64,000 bases of DNA. Origin: Atopsyche davidsoni. Its lineage: Eukaryota > Arthropoda > Insecta > Trichoptera > Hydrobiosidae. The position numbers and the translations under genes were made by a program. Of the stretch, positions 45,001-60,000 are shown piece after piece. The stretch covers positions 2,180,001 to 2,244,000 of the forward strand of contig JAILWY010000029.1 of the NCBI GenBank assembly GCA_022113835.1. Direction: 5' to 3'. The notes below the pieces were generated by a model that had not been told where the DNA came from, did not search any database, and saw only the letters and a list, made by a program, of their open reading frames with translations. Every line of letters begins with the position of its first letter. Position 1 is the first letter of the stretch.

Positions 45001-48000
45001 CAACAACATCTTCTTCCGCATCTGTTGTAACCGACATAACAACACCTTCTGCCACTCCTGTTGCAACCGACGTAACAACATTATCAGGCGCACCAGTAGA
45101 AACTGTCACGACAGCATCTACTGCCGCAACTGTTGAAACCGTCACAACAACATCTTCTTCCGAACCTGTTGTAACCGACATACCAACACCTTCTGCTCCT
45201 CCTGTTGCAACCGACATAACAACACCATCAGGCGCTCCAGTTGAAACCGTCCCGAGAGCATCTACTGCCGCAACTGTTGAAACCGTCACAACAACATCTT
45301 CTGCCGCACCTGTTGTAACCGACATAACAACACCTTCTGCCACTCCTGTTGCAACCGACGTAACAACATTATCAGGCGCACCAGTAGAAACTGTCACGAC
45401 AGCATCTACTGCCGCAACTGTTGAAACCGTCACAACAACACCTTCTGCCGCACCTGTAGTAACCGACATAACAACACCTTCTGCCGCACCTGTTGTAACC
45501 GAGATAACAACACCTTCTGCTACTCCTGTTGCAACTGACATAACAACACCATCAAGCGCACCAGTTGAAACCGTCCCGACAGCATCTACTGCCGCAACTG
45601 TTGAAACCGTCACAACAACATCTTCTTCCGCACCTGTTGTAACCGACATAACAACACCTTCTGTCGCACCTGTTGTAACCGACATAACAACACCTTCTGC
45701 CGCACCTGTTGTAACCGACATAACAACACCTTCTGCCACTCCTGTTGCAACCGACGTAACAACATTATCAGGCGCACCAGTAGAAACTGTCACGACAGCA
45801 TCTACTGCCGCAACTGTTGAAACCGTCACAACAACATCTTCTTCCGCATCTGTTGTAACCGACATAACAACACCTTCTGCCACTCCTGTTGCAACCGACG
45901 TAACAACATTATCAGGCGCACCAGTAGAAACCGTCCCGACAGCATCTACTGCCGCAACTGTTGAAACCGTCACAACAACATCTTCTGCCGCACCTGTTGT
46001 AACCGACATAACAACACCTTCTGCCGCACCTGTTGTAACCGACATAACAACACCTTCTGCCCCTCCTGTTGCAACCGACGTAACAACATTATCAGGCGCA
46101 CCAGTAGAAACTGTCACGACAGCATCTACTGCCGCAACTGTTGAAACCGTCACAACAACATCTTCTGCCGCACCTGTTGTAACGGACATAACAACACCTT
46201 CTGCCGCACCTGTTGTGACCGACATAACAACACCTTCTGCTACTCCTGTTGCAACTGACATAACAACACCATCAAGCGCACCAGTTGAAACCGTCCCGAC
46301 AGCATCTACTGCCGCAACTGTTGAAACCATCACAACAACATCTTCTTTCGCATCTGTTGTAACCGACATAACAACACCTTCTGCTACTCCTGTTGCTACC
46401 GACATAACAACACCATCAGGCGCACCAGTAGAAACCGTCCCGACAGCATCTACTGCCGCAACTGTTGAAACCGTCACAACAACATCTTCTTCCGCACCTG
46501 TTGTAACCGACATAACAACACCTTCTGCCGCACCTGTTGTAACCGACATAACAACACCTTCTGCCGCACCTGTTGTAACCGACATAACAACACCTTCTGC
46601 CACTCCTGTTGCAACCGACATAACAACACCATCAGGCGCACCAGTTGAAACCGTCCCGACAGCATCTACTGCCGCAACTGTTGAAACCGTCACAACAACA
46701 TCTTCTGCCGCACCTGTTGTAACCGACATAACAACATCTTCTGCCGCACCTGTTGTAACCGGCATATCAACGTCTTCTGCCGCATCTGCTGTAACCGACA
46801 CAACATCACCATCAGGCGCACCAGTAGAAACCGTCCCGACAGCATCTACTGCCGCAACTGTTGAAACCGTCACAACAACATCTTCTGCCGCACCTGTTGT
46901 AACCGACATAACAACACCTTCTGCCACTCCTGTTGCAACCGACGTAACAACATTATCAGGCGCACCAGTAGAAACTGTCACGACAGCATCTACTGCCGCA
47001 ACTGTTGAAACCGTCACAACAACATCTTCTTCCGCATCTGTTGTAACCGACATAACAACACCTTCTGCCACTCCTGTTGCAACCGACGTAACAACATTAT
47101 CAGGCGCACCAGTAGAAACTGTCACGACAGCATCTACTGCCGCAACTGTTGAAACCGTCACAACAACATCTTCTTCCGCACCTGTTGTAACCGACATACC
47201 AACACCTTCTGCTCCTCCTGTTGCAACCGACATAACAACACCATCAGGCGCTCCAGTTGAAACCGTCCCGAGAGCATCTACTGCCGCAACTGTTGAAACC
47301 GTCACAACAACATCTTCTGCCGCACCTGTTGTAACCGACATAACAACACCTTCTGCCACTCCTGTTGCAACCGACGTAACAACATTATCAGGCGCACCAG
47401 TAGAAACTGTCACGACAGCATCTACTGCCGCAACTGTTGAAACCGTCACAACAACACCTTCTGCCGCACCTGTTGTAACCGACATAACAACACCTTCTGC
47501 CGCACCTGTTGTAACCGACATAACAACACCTTCTGCCACTCCTGTTGCAACCGACGTAACAACATTATCAGGCGCACCAGTAGAAACTGTCACGACAGCA
47601 TCTACTGCCGCAACTGTTGAAACCGTCACAACAACATCTTCTGCCGCACCTGTTGTAACGGACATAACAACACCTTCTGCCGCACCTGTTGTAACCGACA
47701 TAACAACACCTTCTGCTACTCCTGTTGCAACTGACATAACAACACCATCAAGCGCACCAGTTGAAACCGTCCCGACAGCATCTACTGCCGCAACTGTTGA
47801 AACCGTCACAACAGCATCTTCTTCCGCACCTGTTGTAACCGACATAACAACACCTTCTGTCGCACCTGTTGTAACCGACATAACAACAGCTTCTGCCGCA
47901 CCTGTTGTAACCGACATAACAACACCTTCTGCCACTCCTGTTGCAACCGACGTAACAACATTATCAGGCGCACCAGTAGAAACTGTCACGACAGCATCTA

Positions 48001-51000
48001 CTGCCGCAACTGTTGAAACCGTCACAACAACATCTTCTTCCGCATCTGTTGTAACCGACATAACAACACCTTCTGCCACTCCTGTTGCAACCGACGTAAC
48101 AACATTATCAGGCGCACCAGTAGAAACCGTCCCGACAGCATCTACTGCCGCAACTGTTGAAACCGTCACAACAACATCTTCTGCCGCACCTGTTGTAACC
48201 GACATAACAACACCTTCTGCCACACCTGTTGTAACCGACATAACACCACCTTCTGCCCCTCCTGTTGCAACCGACGTAACAACATTATCAGGCGCACCAG
48301 TAGAAACTGTCACGACAGCATCTACTGCCGCAACTGTTGAAACCGTCACAACAACATCTTCTGCCGCACCTGTTGTAACGGACATAACAACACCTTCTGC
48401 CGCACCTGTTGTAACCGACATAATAACATCTTCTGCCGCACCTGTTGTAACCGACATAACAACACCTTCTGCCACTCCTGATGCAACCGACGTAACAACA
48501 TTATCAGGCGCACCAGTAGAAACTGTCACGACAGCATCTACTGCCGCAACTGTTGAAACCGTCACAACAACATCTTCTGCCGCACCTGTTGTAACGGACA
48601 TAACAACACCTTCTGCCGCACCTGTTGTAACCGACATAACAACACCTTCTGCTACTCCTGTTGCAACTGACATAACAACACCATCAAGCGCACCAGTTGA
48701 AACCGTCCCGACAGCATCTACTGCCGCAACTGTTGAAACCGTCACAACAACATCTTCTTCCGCATCTGTTGTAACCGACATAACAACACCTTCTGCTACT
48801 CCTGTTGCAACCGACATAACAACACCATCAGGCGCACCAGTAGAAACCGTCCCGACAGCATCTACTGCCGCAACTGTTGAAACCGTCACAACAACATCTT
48901 CTGCCGCACCTGTAGTAACCGACATAACAACACCTTCTGCCGCACCTGTTGTAACCGAGATAACAACACCTTCTGCTACTCCTGTTGCAACCGACATTAC
49001 AACACCATCAGGCGCACCAGTTGAAACCGTCCCGACAGCATCTACTGCCGCAACTGTTGAAACCGTCACAACAACATCTTCTTCCGCATCTGTTGTAACC
49101 GACATAACAACACCTTCTGCTACTCCTGTTGCAACCGACATAACAACACCATCAGGCGCACCAGTAGAAACCGTCCCGACAGCATCTACTGCCGCAACTG
49201 TTGAAACCGTCACAACAACATCTTCTTCCGCACCTGTTGTAACCGACATACCAACACCTTCTGCTCCTCCTGTTGCAACCGACATAACAACACCATCAGG
49301 CGCTCCAGTTGAAACCGTCCCGAGAGCATCTACTGCCGCAACTGTTGAAACCGTCACAACAACATCTTCTGCCGCACCTGTTGTAACCGACATAACAACA
49401 CCTTCTGCCACTCCTGTTGCAACCGACGTAACAACATTATCAGGCGCACCAGTAGAAACTGTCACGACAGCATCTACTGCCGCAACTGTTGAAACCGTCA
49501 CAACAACACCTTCTGCCGCACCTGTTGTAACCGACATAACAACACCTTCTGCCGCACCTGTTGTAACCGACATAACAACACCTTCTGCCACTCCTGTTGC
49601 AACCGACGTAACAACATTATCAGGCGCACCAGTAGAAACTGTCACGACAGCATCTACTGCCGCAACTGTTGAAACCGTCACAACAACATCTTCTGCCGCA
49701 CCTGTTGTAACGGACATAACAACACCTTCTGCCGCACCTGTTGTAACCGACATAACAACACCTTCTGCTACTCCTGTTGCAACTGACATAACAACACCAT
49801 CAAGCGCACCAGTTGAAACCGTCCCGACAGCATCTACTGCCGCAACTGTTGAAACCGTCACAACAACATCTTCTTCCGCACCTGTTGTAACCGACATAAC
49901 AACACCTTCTGTCGCACCTGTTGTAACCGACATAACAACACCTTCTGCCGCACCTGTTGTAACCGACATAACAACACCTTCTGCCACTCCTGTTGCAACC
50001 GACGTAACAACATTATCAGGCGCACCAGTAGAAACTGTCACGACAGCATCTACTGCCGCAACTGTTGAAACCGTCACAACAACATCTTCTTCCGCATCTG
50101 TTGTAACCGACATAACAACACCTTCTGCCACTCCTGTTGCAACCGACGTAACAACATTATCAGGCGCACCAGTAGAAACCGTCCCGACAGCATCTACTGC
50201 CGCAACTGTTGAAACCGTCACAACAACATCTTCTGCCGCACCTGTTGTAACCGACATAACAACACCTTCTGCCGCACCTGTTGTAACCGACATAACAACA
50301 CCTTCTGCCCCTCCTGTTGCAACCGACGTAACAACATTATCAGGCGCACCAGTAGAAACTGTCACGACAGCATCTACTGCCGCAACTGTTGAAACCGTCA
50401 CAACAACATCTTCTGCCGCACCTGTTGTAACGGACATAACAACACCTTCTGCCGCACCTGTTGTAACCGACATAATAACACCTTCTGCCGCACCTGTTGT
50501 AACCGACATAACAACACCTTCTGCCACTCCTGATGCAACCGACGTAACAACATTATCAGGCGCACCAGTAGAAACTGTCACGACAGCATCTACTGCCGCA
50601 ACTGTTGAAACCGTCACAACAACATCTTCTGCCGCACCTGTTGTAACGGACATAACAACACCTTCTGCCGCACCTGTTGTAACCGACATAACAACACCTT
50701 CTGCTACTCCTGTTGCAACTGACATAACAACACCATCAAGCGCACCAGTTGAAACCGTCCCGACAGCATCTACTGCCGCAACTGTTGAAACCGTCACAAC
50801 AACATCTTCTTCCGCATCTGTTGTAACCGACATAACAACACCTTCTGCTACTCCTGTTGCAACCGACATAACAACACCATCAGGCGCACCAGTAGAAACC
50901 GTCCCGACAGCATCTACTGCCGCAACTGTTGAAACCGTCACAACAACATCTTCTGCCGCACCTGTAGTAACCGACATAACAACACCTTCTGCCGCACCTG

Positions 51001-54000
51001 TTGTAACCGAGATAACAACACCTTCTGCTACTCCTGTTGCAACCGACATTACAACACCATCAGGCGCACCAGTTGAAACCGTCCCGACAGCATCTACTGC
51101 CGCAACTGTTGAAACCGTCACAACAACATCTTCTTCCGCATCTGTTGTAACCGACATAACAACACCTTCTGCTACTCCTGTTGCAACCGACATAACAACA
51201 CCATCAGGCGCACCAGTAGAAACCGTCCCGACAGCATCTACTGCCGCAACTGTTGAAACCGTCACAACAACATCTTCTTCCGCACCTGTTGTAACCGACA
51301 TAACAACACCTTCTGCCGCACCTGTTGTAACCGACATAACAACACCTTCTGCCGCACCTGTTGTAACCGACATAACAACACCTTCTGCCACTCCTGTTGC
51401 AACCGACGTAACAACATTATCAGGCGCACCAGTAGAAACTGTCACGACAGCATCTACTGCCGCAACTGTTGAAACCGTCACAACAACATCTTCTGCCGCA
51501 CCTGTTGTAACGGACATAACAACACCTTCTGCCGCACCTGTTGTAACCGACATAACAACACCTTCTGCCGCACCTGTTGTAACCGACATAACAACACCTT
51601 CTGCCACTCCTGTTGCAACCGACGTAACAACATTATCAGGCGCACCAGTAGAAACTGTCACGACAGCATCTACTGCCGCAACTGTTGAAACCGTCACAAC
51701 AACATCTTCTGCCGCACCTGTTGTAACGGACATAACAACACCTTCTGCCGCACCTGTTGTAACCGACATAACAACACCTTCTGCTACTCCTGTTGCAACT
51801 GACACAACATCACCATCAGGCGCACCAGTAGAAACCGTCCCGACAGCATCTACTGCCGTAACTGTTGAAACCGTCACAACAACATCTTCTGCCGCACCTG
51901 TAGTAACCGACATAACAACACCTTCTGCCGCACCTGTTGTAACCGAGATAACAACACCTTCTGCTACTCCTGTTGCAACCGACATTACAACACCATCAGG
52001 CGCACCAGTTGAAACCGTCCCGACAGCATCTACTGCCGCAACTGTTGAAACCGTCACAACAACATCTTCTTCCGCATCTGTTGTAACCGACATAACAACA
52101 CCTTCTGCTACTCCGGTTGCAACCGACATAACAACACCATCAGGCGCACCAGTAGAAACCGTCCCGACAGCATCTACTGCCGCAACTGTTGAAACCGTCA
52201 CAACAACATCTTCTTCCGCACCTGTTGTAACCGACATAACAACACCTTCTGCCGCACCTGTTGTAACCGACATAACAACACCTTCTGCCGCACCTGTTGT
52301 AACCGACATAACAACACCTTCTGCCACTCCTGTTGCAACCGACGTAACAACATTATCAGGCGCACCGGTAGAAACTGTCACGACAGCATCTACTGCCGCA
52401 ACTGTTGAAACCGTCACAACAACATCTTCTGCCGCACCTGTTGTAACGGACATAACAACACCTTCTGCCGCACCTGTTGTAACCGACATAACAACACCTT
52501 CTGCCGCACCTGTTGTAACCGACATAACAACACCTTCTGCCACTCCTGTTGCAACCGACGTAACAACATTATCAGGCGCACCAGTAGAAACTGTCACGAC
52601 AGCATCTACTGCCGCAACTGTTGAAACCGTCACAACAACATCTTCTGCCGCACCTGTTGTAACCGACATAACAACACCTTCTGCCGCACCTGTTGTAACC
52701 GATATAACAACACCTTCTGCCGCACCTGTTGTAACCGGCATATCAACATCTTCTGCCGCATCTGCTGTAACCGACACAACATCACCATCAGGCGCACCAG
52801 TAGAAAACGTCCCGACAGAATCTACTGCCGCAACTGTTGAAACCGTCACAACAACACCTTCTGCCGCACCTGTTGTAACCGACATAACAACACCTTCTGC
52901 CACTCCTGTTGCAACCGACGTAACAACATTATCAGGCGCACCAGTAGAAACTGTACCGACAGCATCTACTGCCGCAACTGTTGAAACCGTCACAACAACA
53001 TCTTCTGCCGCAACTGTTGAAACCGTCACAACAACATCTTCTGCCGCACCTGTTGTAACCGACATAACAACATCTTCTGCCGCACCTGTTGTAACCGACA
53101 TAACAACACCTTCTGCTACTCCTGTTGCAACCGACATAACAACACCATCAGGCGCACCAGTTGAAACCGTCCCGACAGCATCTTCTGCCGCAACAGTTGA
53201 AACCGTCACAACAACATCTTCTGCCGCACCTGTTGTAACCGACATAACAACACCTTCTGCCGCACCTGTTGTAACCGATATAACAACACCTTCTGCCGCA
53301 CCTGTTGTAACCGGCATATCAACGTCTTCTGCCGCATCTGCTGTAACCGAAACAACATCACCATCAGGCGCACCAGTAGAAACCGTCCCGACAGAATCTA
53401 CTGCCGCAACTGTTGAAACCGTCACAACAACATCTTCTGCCGCACCTGTTGTAACCGACATAACAACACCTTCTGCCACTCCTGTTGCAACCGACATAAC
53501 AACACCTTCTGCCGCACCTGTTGTAACCGACATAACAACACCTTCTGCCGCACCTGTTGTAACCGACATAACAACACCTTCTGCCGCACCTGTTGTAACC
53601 GGCATATCAACGTCTTCTGCCGCATCTGCTGTAACCGACACAACATCACCATCAGGCGCACCAGTAGAAACCGTCCCGACAGCATATACTGCCGCAACTG
53701 TTGAAACCGTCACAACAACATCTTCTGCCGCACCTGTAGTAACCGACATAACAACACCTTCTGCCGCACCTGTTGTAACCGACATAACAACACCTTCTAC
53801 TACTCCTGTTGCAACCGATATTACAACACCATCAGGCGCACCAGTTGAAACCGTCCCGACAGCATCTTCTGCCGCAACTGTTGAAACCGTCACAACAACA
53901 TCTTCTGCCGCACCTGTTGTAACCGACATAACAACATCTTCTGCCGCACCTGTTGTAACCGACATAACAACACCTTCTGCCGCACCTGTTGTAACCGGCA

Positions 54001-57000
54001 TATCAACGTCTTCTGCCGCATCTGCTGTAACCGACACAACATCACCATCAGGCGCACCAGTAGAAAGCGTCCCGACAGAATCTACTGCCGCAACTGTTGA
54101 AACCGTCACATTAACATCTTCTGCCGCACCTGTTGTAACCGGAATATCAACGTCTTCTGCCGCATCTGTTGTATCCGACACAACATCACCTTCAGGCGCA
54201 CCAGTAGAAACCGTCCCGACAGCATCTACTGCCGCAACTGTTGAAACCGTCACAACAACATCTTCTGCCGCACCTGTTGTAACGGACATAACAACACCTT
54301 CTGCCGCACCTGTTGTAACCGACATAACAACACCTTCTGCCGCACCTGTTGTAACCGACATAACAACACCTTCTGCCACTCCTGTTGCAACCGACGTAAC
54401 AACATTATCAGGCGCACCAGTAGAAACTGTCACGACAGCATCTACTGCCGCAACTGTTGAAACCGTCACAACAACATCTTCTTCCGCATCTGTTGTAACC
54501 GACATAACAACACCTTCTGCTACTCCTGTTGCAACCGACATAACAACACCATCAGGCGCACCAGTAGAAACCGTCCCGACAGCATCTACTGCCGCAACTG
54601 TTGAAACCGTCACAACAACATCTTCTTCCGCACCTGTTGTAACCGACATAACAACACCTTCTGCCGCACCTGTTGTAACCGACATAACAACACCTTCTGC
54701 CGCACCTGTTGTAACCGACATAACAACACCTTCTGCCACTCCTGTTGCAACCGACGTAACAACATTATCAGGCGCACCAGTAGAAACTGTCACGACAGCA
54801 TCTACTGCCGCAACTGTTGAAACCGTCACAACAACATCTTCTGCCGCACCTGTTGTAACGGACATAACAACACCTTCTGCCGCACCTGTTGTAACCGACA
54901 TAACAACACCTTCTGCCGCACCTGTTGTAACCGACATAACAACACCTTCTGCCACTCCTGTTGCAACCGACGTAACAACATTATCAGGCGCACCAGTAGA
55001 AACTGTCACGACAGCATCTACTGCCGCAACTGTTGAAACCGTCACAACAACATCTTCTGCCGCACCTGTTGTAACGGACATAACAACACCTTCTGCCGCA
55101 CCTGTTGTAACCGACATAACAACACCTTCTGCCGCACCTGTTGTAACCGACATAACAACACCTTCTGCCACTCCTGTTGCAACCGACGTAACAACATTAT
55201 CAGGCGCACCAGTAGAAACTGTCACGACAGCATCTACTGCCGCAACTGTTGAAACCGTCACAACAACATCTTCTGCCGCACCTGTTGTAACGGACATAAC
55301 AACACCTTCTGCCGCACCTGTTGTAACCGACATAACAACACCTTCTGCTACTCCTGTTGCAACTGACACAACATCACCATCAGGCGCACCAGTAGAAACC
55401 GTCCCGACAGCATCTACTGCCGCAACTGTTGAAACCGTCACAACAACATCTTCTGCCGCACCTGTAGTAACCGACATAACAACACCTTCTGCCGCACCTG
55501 TTGTAACCGAGATAACAACACCTTCTGCTACTCCTGTTGCAACCGACATTACAACACCATCAGGCGCACCAGTTGAAACCGTCCCGACAGCATCTACTGC
55601 CGCAACTGTTGAAACCGTCACAACAACATCTTCTTCCGCATCTGTTGTAACCGACATAACAACACCTTCTGCTACTCCTGTTGCAACCGACATAACAACA
55701 CCATCAGGCGCACCAGTAGAAACCGTCCCGACAGCATCTACTGCCGCAACTGTTGAAACCGTCACAACAACATCTTCTTCCGCACCTGTTGTAACCGACA
55801 TAACAACACCTTCTGCCGCACCTGTTGTAACCGACATAACAACACCTTCTGCCGCACCTGTTGTAACCGACATAACAACACCTTCTGCCACTCCTGTTGT
55901 AACCGACGTAACAACATTATCAGGCGCACCGGTAGAAACTGTCACGACAGCATCTACTGCCGCAACTGTTGAAACCGTCACAACAACATCTTCTTCCGCA
56001 TCTGTTGTAACCGACATAACAACACCTTCTGCTACTCCTGTTGCAACCGACATAACAACACCATCAGGCGCACCAGTTGAAACCGTCCCGACAGCATCTT
56101 CTGCCGCAACAGTTGAAACCGTCACAACAACATCTTCTGCCGCACCTGTTGTAACCGACATAACAACACCTTCTGCCGCACCTGTTGTAACCGATATAAC
56201 AACACCTTCTGCCGCACCTGTTGTAACCGGCATATCAACGTCTTCTGCCGCATCTGCTGTAACCGAAACAACATCACCATCAGGCGCACCAGTAGAAACC
56301 GTCCCGACAGAATCTACTGCCGCAACTGTTGAAACCGTCACAACAACATCTTCTGCCGCACCTGTTGTAACCGACATAACAACACCTTCTGCCACTCCTG
56401 TTGCAACCGACATAACAACACCTTCTGCCGCACCTGTTGTAACCGACATAACAACACCTTCTGCCGCACCTGTTGTAACCGACATAACAACACCTTCTGC
56501 TACTCCTGTTGCAACCGACATAACAACACCATCAGGCGCACCAGTTGAAACCGTCCCGACAGCATATTCTGCCGCAACAGTTGAAACCGTCACAACAACA
56601 TCTTCTGCTACTCCTGTTGCAACCGACATAACAACACCATCAGGCGCACCAGTAGAAACCGTCCCGACAGCATCTACTGCCGCAACTGTTGAAACCGTCA
56701 CAACAACATCTTCTTCCGCACCTGTTGTAACCGACATAACAACACCTTCTGCCGCACCTGTTGTAACCGACATAACAACACCTTCTACTACTCCTGTTGC
56801 AACCGATATTACAACACCATCAGGCGCACCAGTTGAAACCGTCACAACAACATCTTCTGCCGCACCTGTTGTAACCGACATAACAACACCTTCTGCCGCA
56901 CCTGTTGTAACCGATATAACAACACCTTCTGCCGCACCTGTTGTAACCGGCATATCAACGTCTTCTGCCGCATCTGCTGTAACCGAAACAACATCACCAT

Positions 57001-60000
57001 CAGGCGCACCAGTAGAAACCGTCCCGACAGAATCTACTGCCGCAACTGTTGAAACCGTCACAACAACATCTTCTGCCGCACCTGTTGTAACCGACATAAC
57101 AACACCTTCTGCCACTCCTGTTGCAACCGACATAACAACACCTTCTGCCGCACCTGTTGTAACCGACATAACAACACCTTCTGCCGCACCTGTTGTAACC
57201 GACATAACAACACCTTCTGCCGCACCTGTTGTAACCGGCATATCAACGTCTTCTGCCGCATCTGCTGTAACCGACACAACATCACCATCAGGCGCACCAG
57301 TAGAAACCGTCCCGACAGCATATACTGCCGCAACTGTTGAAACCGTCACAACAACATCTTCTGCCGCACCTGTAGTAACCGACATAACAACACCTTCTGC
57401 CGCACCTGTTGTAACCGACATAACAACACCTTCTACTACTCCTGTTGCAACCGATATTACAACACCATCAGGCGCACCAGTTGAAACCGTCCCGACAGCA
57501 TCTTCTGCCGCAACTGTTGAAACCGTCACAACAACATCTTCTGCCGCACCTGTTGTAACCGACATAACAACACCTTCTGCCGCACCTGTTGTAACCGACA
57601 TAACAACACCTTCTGCCGCACCTGTTGTAACCGGCATATCAACGTCTTCTGCCGCATCTGCTGTAACCGACACAACATCACCATCAGGCGCACCAGTAGA
57701 AAGCGTCCCGACAGAATCTACTGCCGCAACTGTTGAAACCGTCACATTAACATCTTCTGCCGCACCTGTTGTAACCGGAATATCAACGTCTTCTGCCGCA
57801 TCTGTTGTATCCGACACAACATCACCTTCAGGCGCACCAGTAGAAACCGTCCCGACAGCATCTACTGCCGCAACTGTTGAAACCGTCACAACAACATCTT
57901 CTGCCGCACCTGTTGTAACGGACATAACAACACCTTCTGCCGCACCTGTTGTAACCGACATAACAACACCTTCTGCCGCACCTGTTGTAACCGACATAAC
58001 AACACCTTCTGCCACTCCTGTTGCAACCGACGTAACAACATTATCAGGCGCACCAGTAGAAACTGTCACGACAGCATCTACTGCCGCAACTGTTGAAACC
58101 GTCACAACAACATCTTCTTCCGCATCTGTTGTAACCGACATAACAACACCTTCTGCTACTCCTGTTGCAACCGACATAACAACACCATCAGGCGCACCAG
58201 TAGAAACCGTCCCGACAGCATCTACTGCCGCAACTGTTGAAACCGTCACAACAACATCTTCTTCCGCACCTGTTGTAACCGACATAACAACACCTTCTGC
58301 CGCACCTGTTGTAACCGACATAACAACACCTTCTGCCGCACCTGTTGTAACCGACATAACAACACCTTCTGCCACTCCTGTTGCAACCGACGTAACAACA
58401 TTATCAGGCGCACCAGTAGAAACTGTCACGACAGCATCTACTGCCGCAACTGTTGAAACCGTCACAACAACATCTTCTGCCGCACCTGTTGTAACGGACA
58501 TAACAACACCTTCTGCCGCACCTGTTGTAACCGACATAACAACACCTTCTGCCGCACCTGTTGTAACCGACATAACAACACCTTCTGCCACTCCTGTTGC
58601 AACCGACGTAACAACATTATCAGGCGCACCAGTAGAAACTGTCACGACAGCATCTACTGCCGCAACTGTTGAAACCGTCACAACAACATCTTCTGCCGCA
58701 CCTGTTGTAACGGACATAACAACACCTTCTGCCGCACCTGTTGTAACCGACATAACAACACCTTCTGCCGCACCTGTTGTAACCGACATAACAACACCTT
58801 CTGCCACTCCTGTTGCAACCGACGTAACAACATTATCAGGCGCACCAGTAGAAACTGTCACGACAGCATCTACTGCCGCAACTGTTGAAACCGTCACAAC
58901 AACATCTTCTGCCGCACCTGTTGTAACGGACATAACAACACCTTCTGCCGCACCTGTTGTAACCGACATAACAACACCTTCTGCTACTCCTGTTGCAACT
59001 GACATAACAACACCATCAAGCGCACCAGTTGAAACCGTCCCGACAGCATCTACTGCCGCAACTGTTGAAACCGTCACAACAACATCTTCTTCCGCATCTG
59101 TTGTAACCGACATAACAACACCTTCTGCTACTCCTGTTGCAACCGACATAACAACACCATCAGGCGCACCAGTAGAAACCGTCCCGACAGCATCTACTGC
59201 CGCAACTGTTGAAACCGTCACAACAACATCTTCTGCCGCACCTGTAGTAACCGACATAACAACACCTTCTGCCGCACCTGTTGTAACCGAGATAACAACA
59301 CCTTCTGCTACTCCTGTTGCAACTGACATAACAACACCATCAAGCGCACCAGTTGAAACCGTCCCGACAGCATCTACTGCCGCAACTGTTGAAACCGTCA
59401 CAACAACATCTTCTTCCGCATCTGTTGTAACCGACATAACAACACCTTCTGCTACTCCTGTTGCAACCGACATAACAACACCATCAGGCGCACCAGTAGA
59501 AACCGTCCCGACAGCATCTACTGCCGCAACTGTTGAAACCGTCACAACAACATCTTCTTCCGCACCTGTTGTAACCGACATACCAACACCTTCTGCTCCT
59601 CCTGTTGCAACCGACATAACAACACCATCAGGCGCTCCAGTTGAAACCGTCCCGAGAGCATCTACTGCCGCAACTGTTGAAACCGTCACAACAACATCTT
59701 CTGCCGCACCTGTTGTAACCGACATAACAACACCTTCTGCCACTCCTGTTGCAACCGACGTAACAACATTATCAGGCGCACCAGTAGAAACTGTCACGAC
59801 AGCATCTACTGCCGCAACTGTTGAAACCGTCACAACAACACCTTCTGCCGCACCTGTTGTAACCGACATAACAACACCTTCTGCCGCACCTGTTGTAACC
59901 GACATAACAACACCTTCTGCCACTCCTGTTGCAACCGACGTAACAACATTATCAGGCGCACCAGTAGAAACTGTCACGACAGCATCTACTGCCGCAACTG

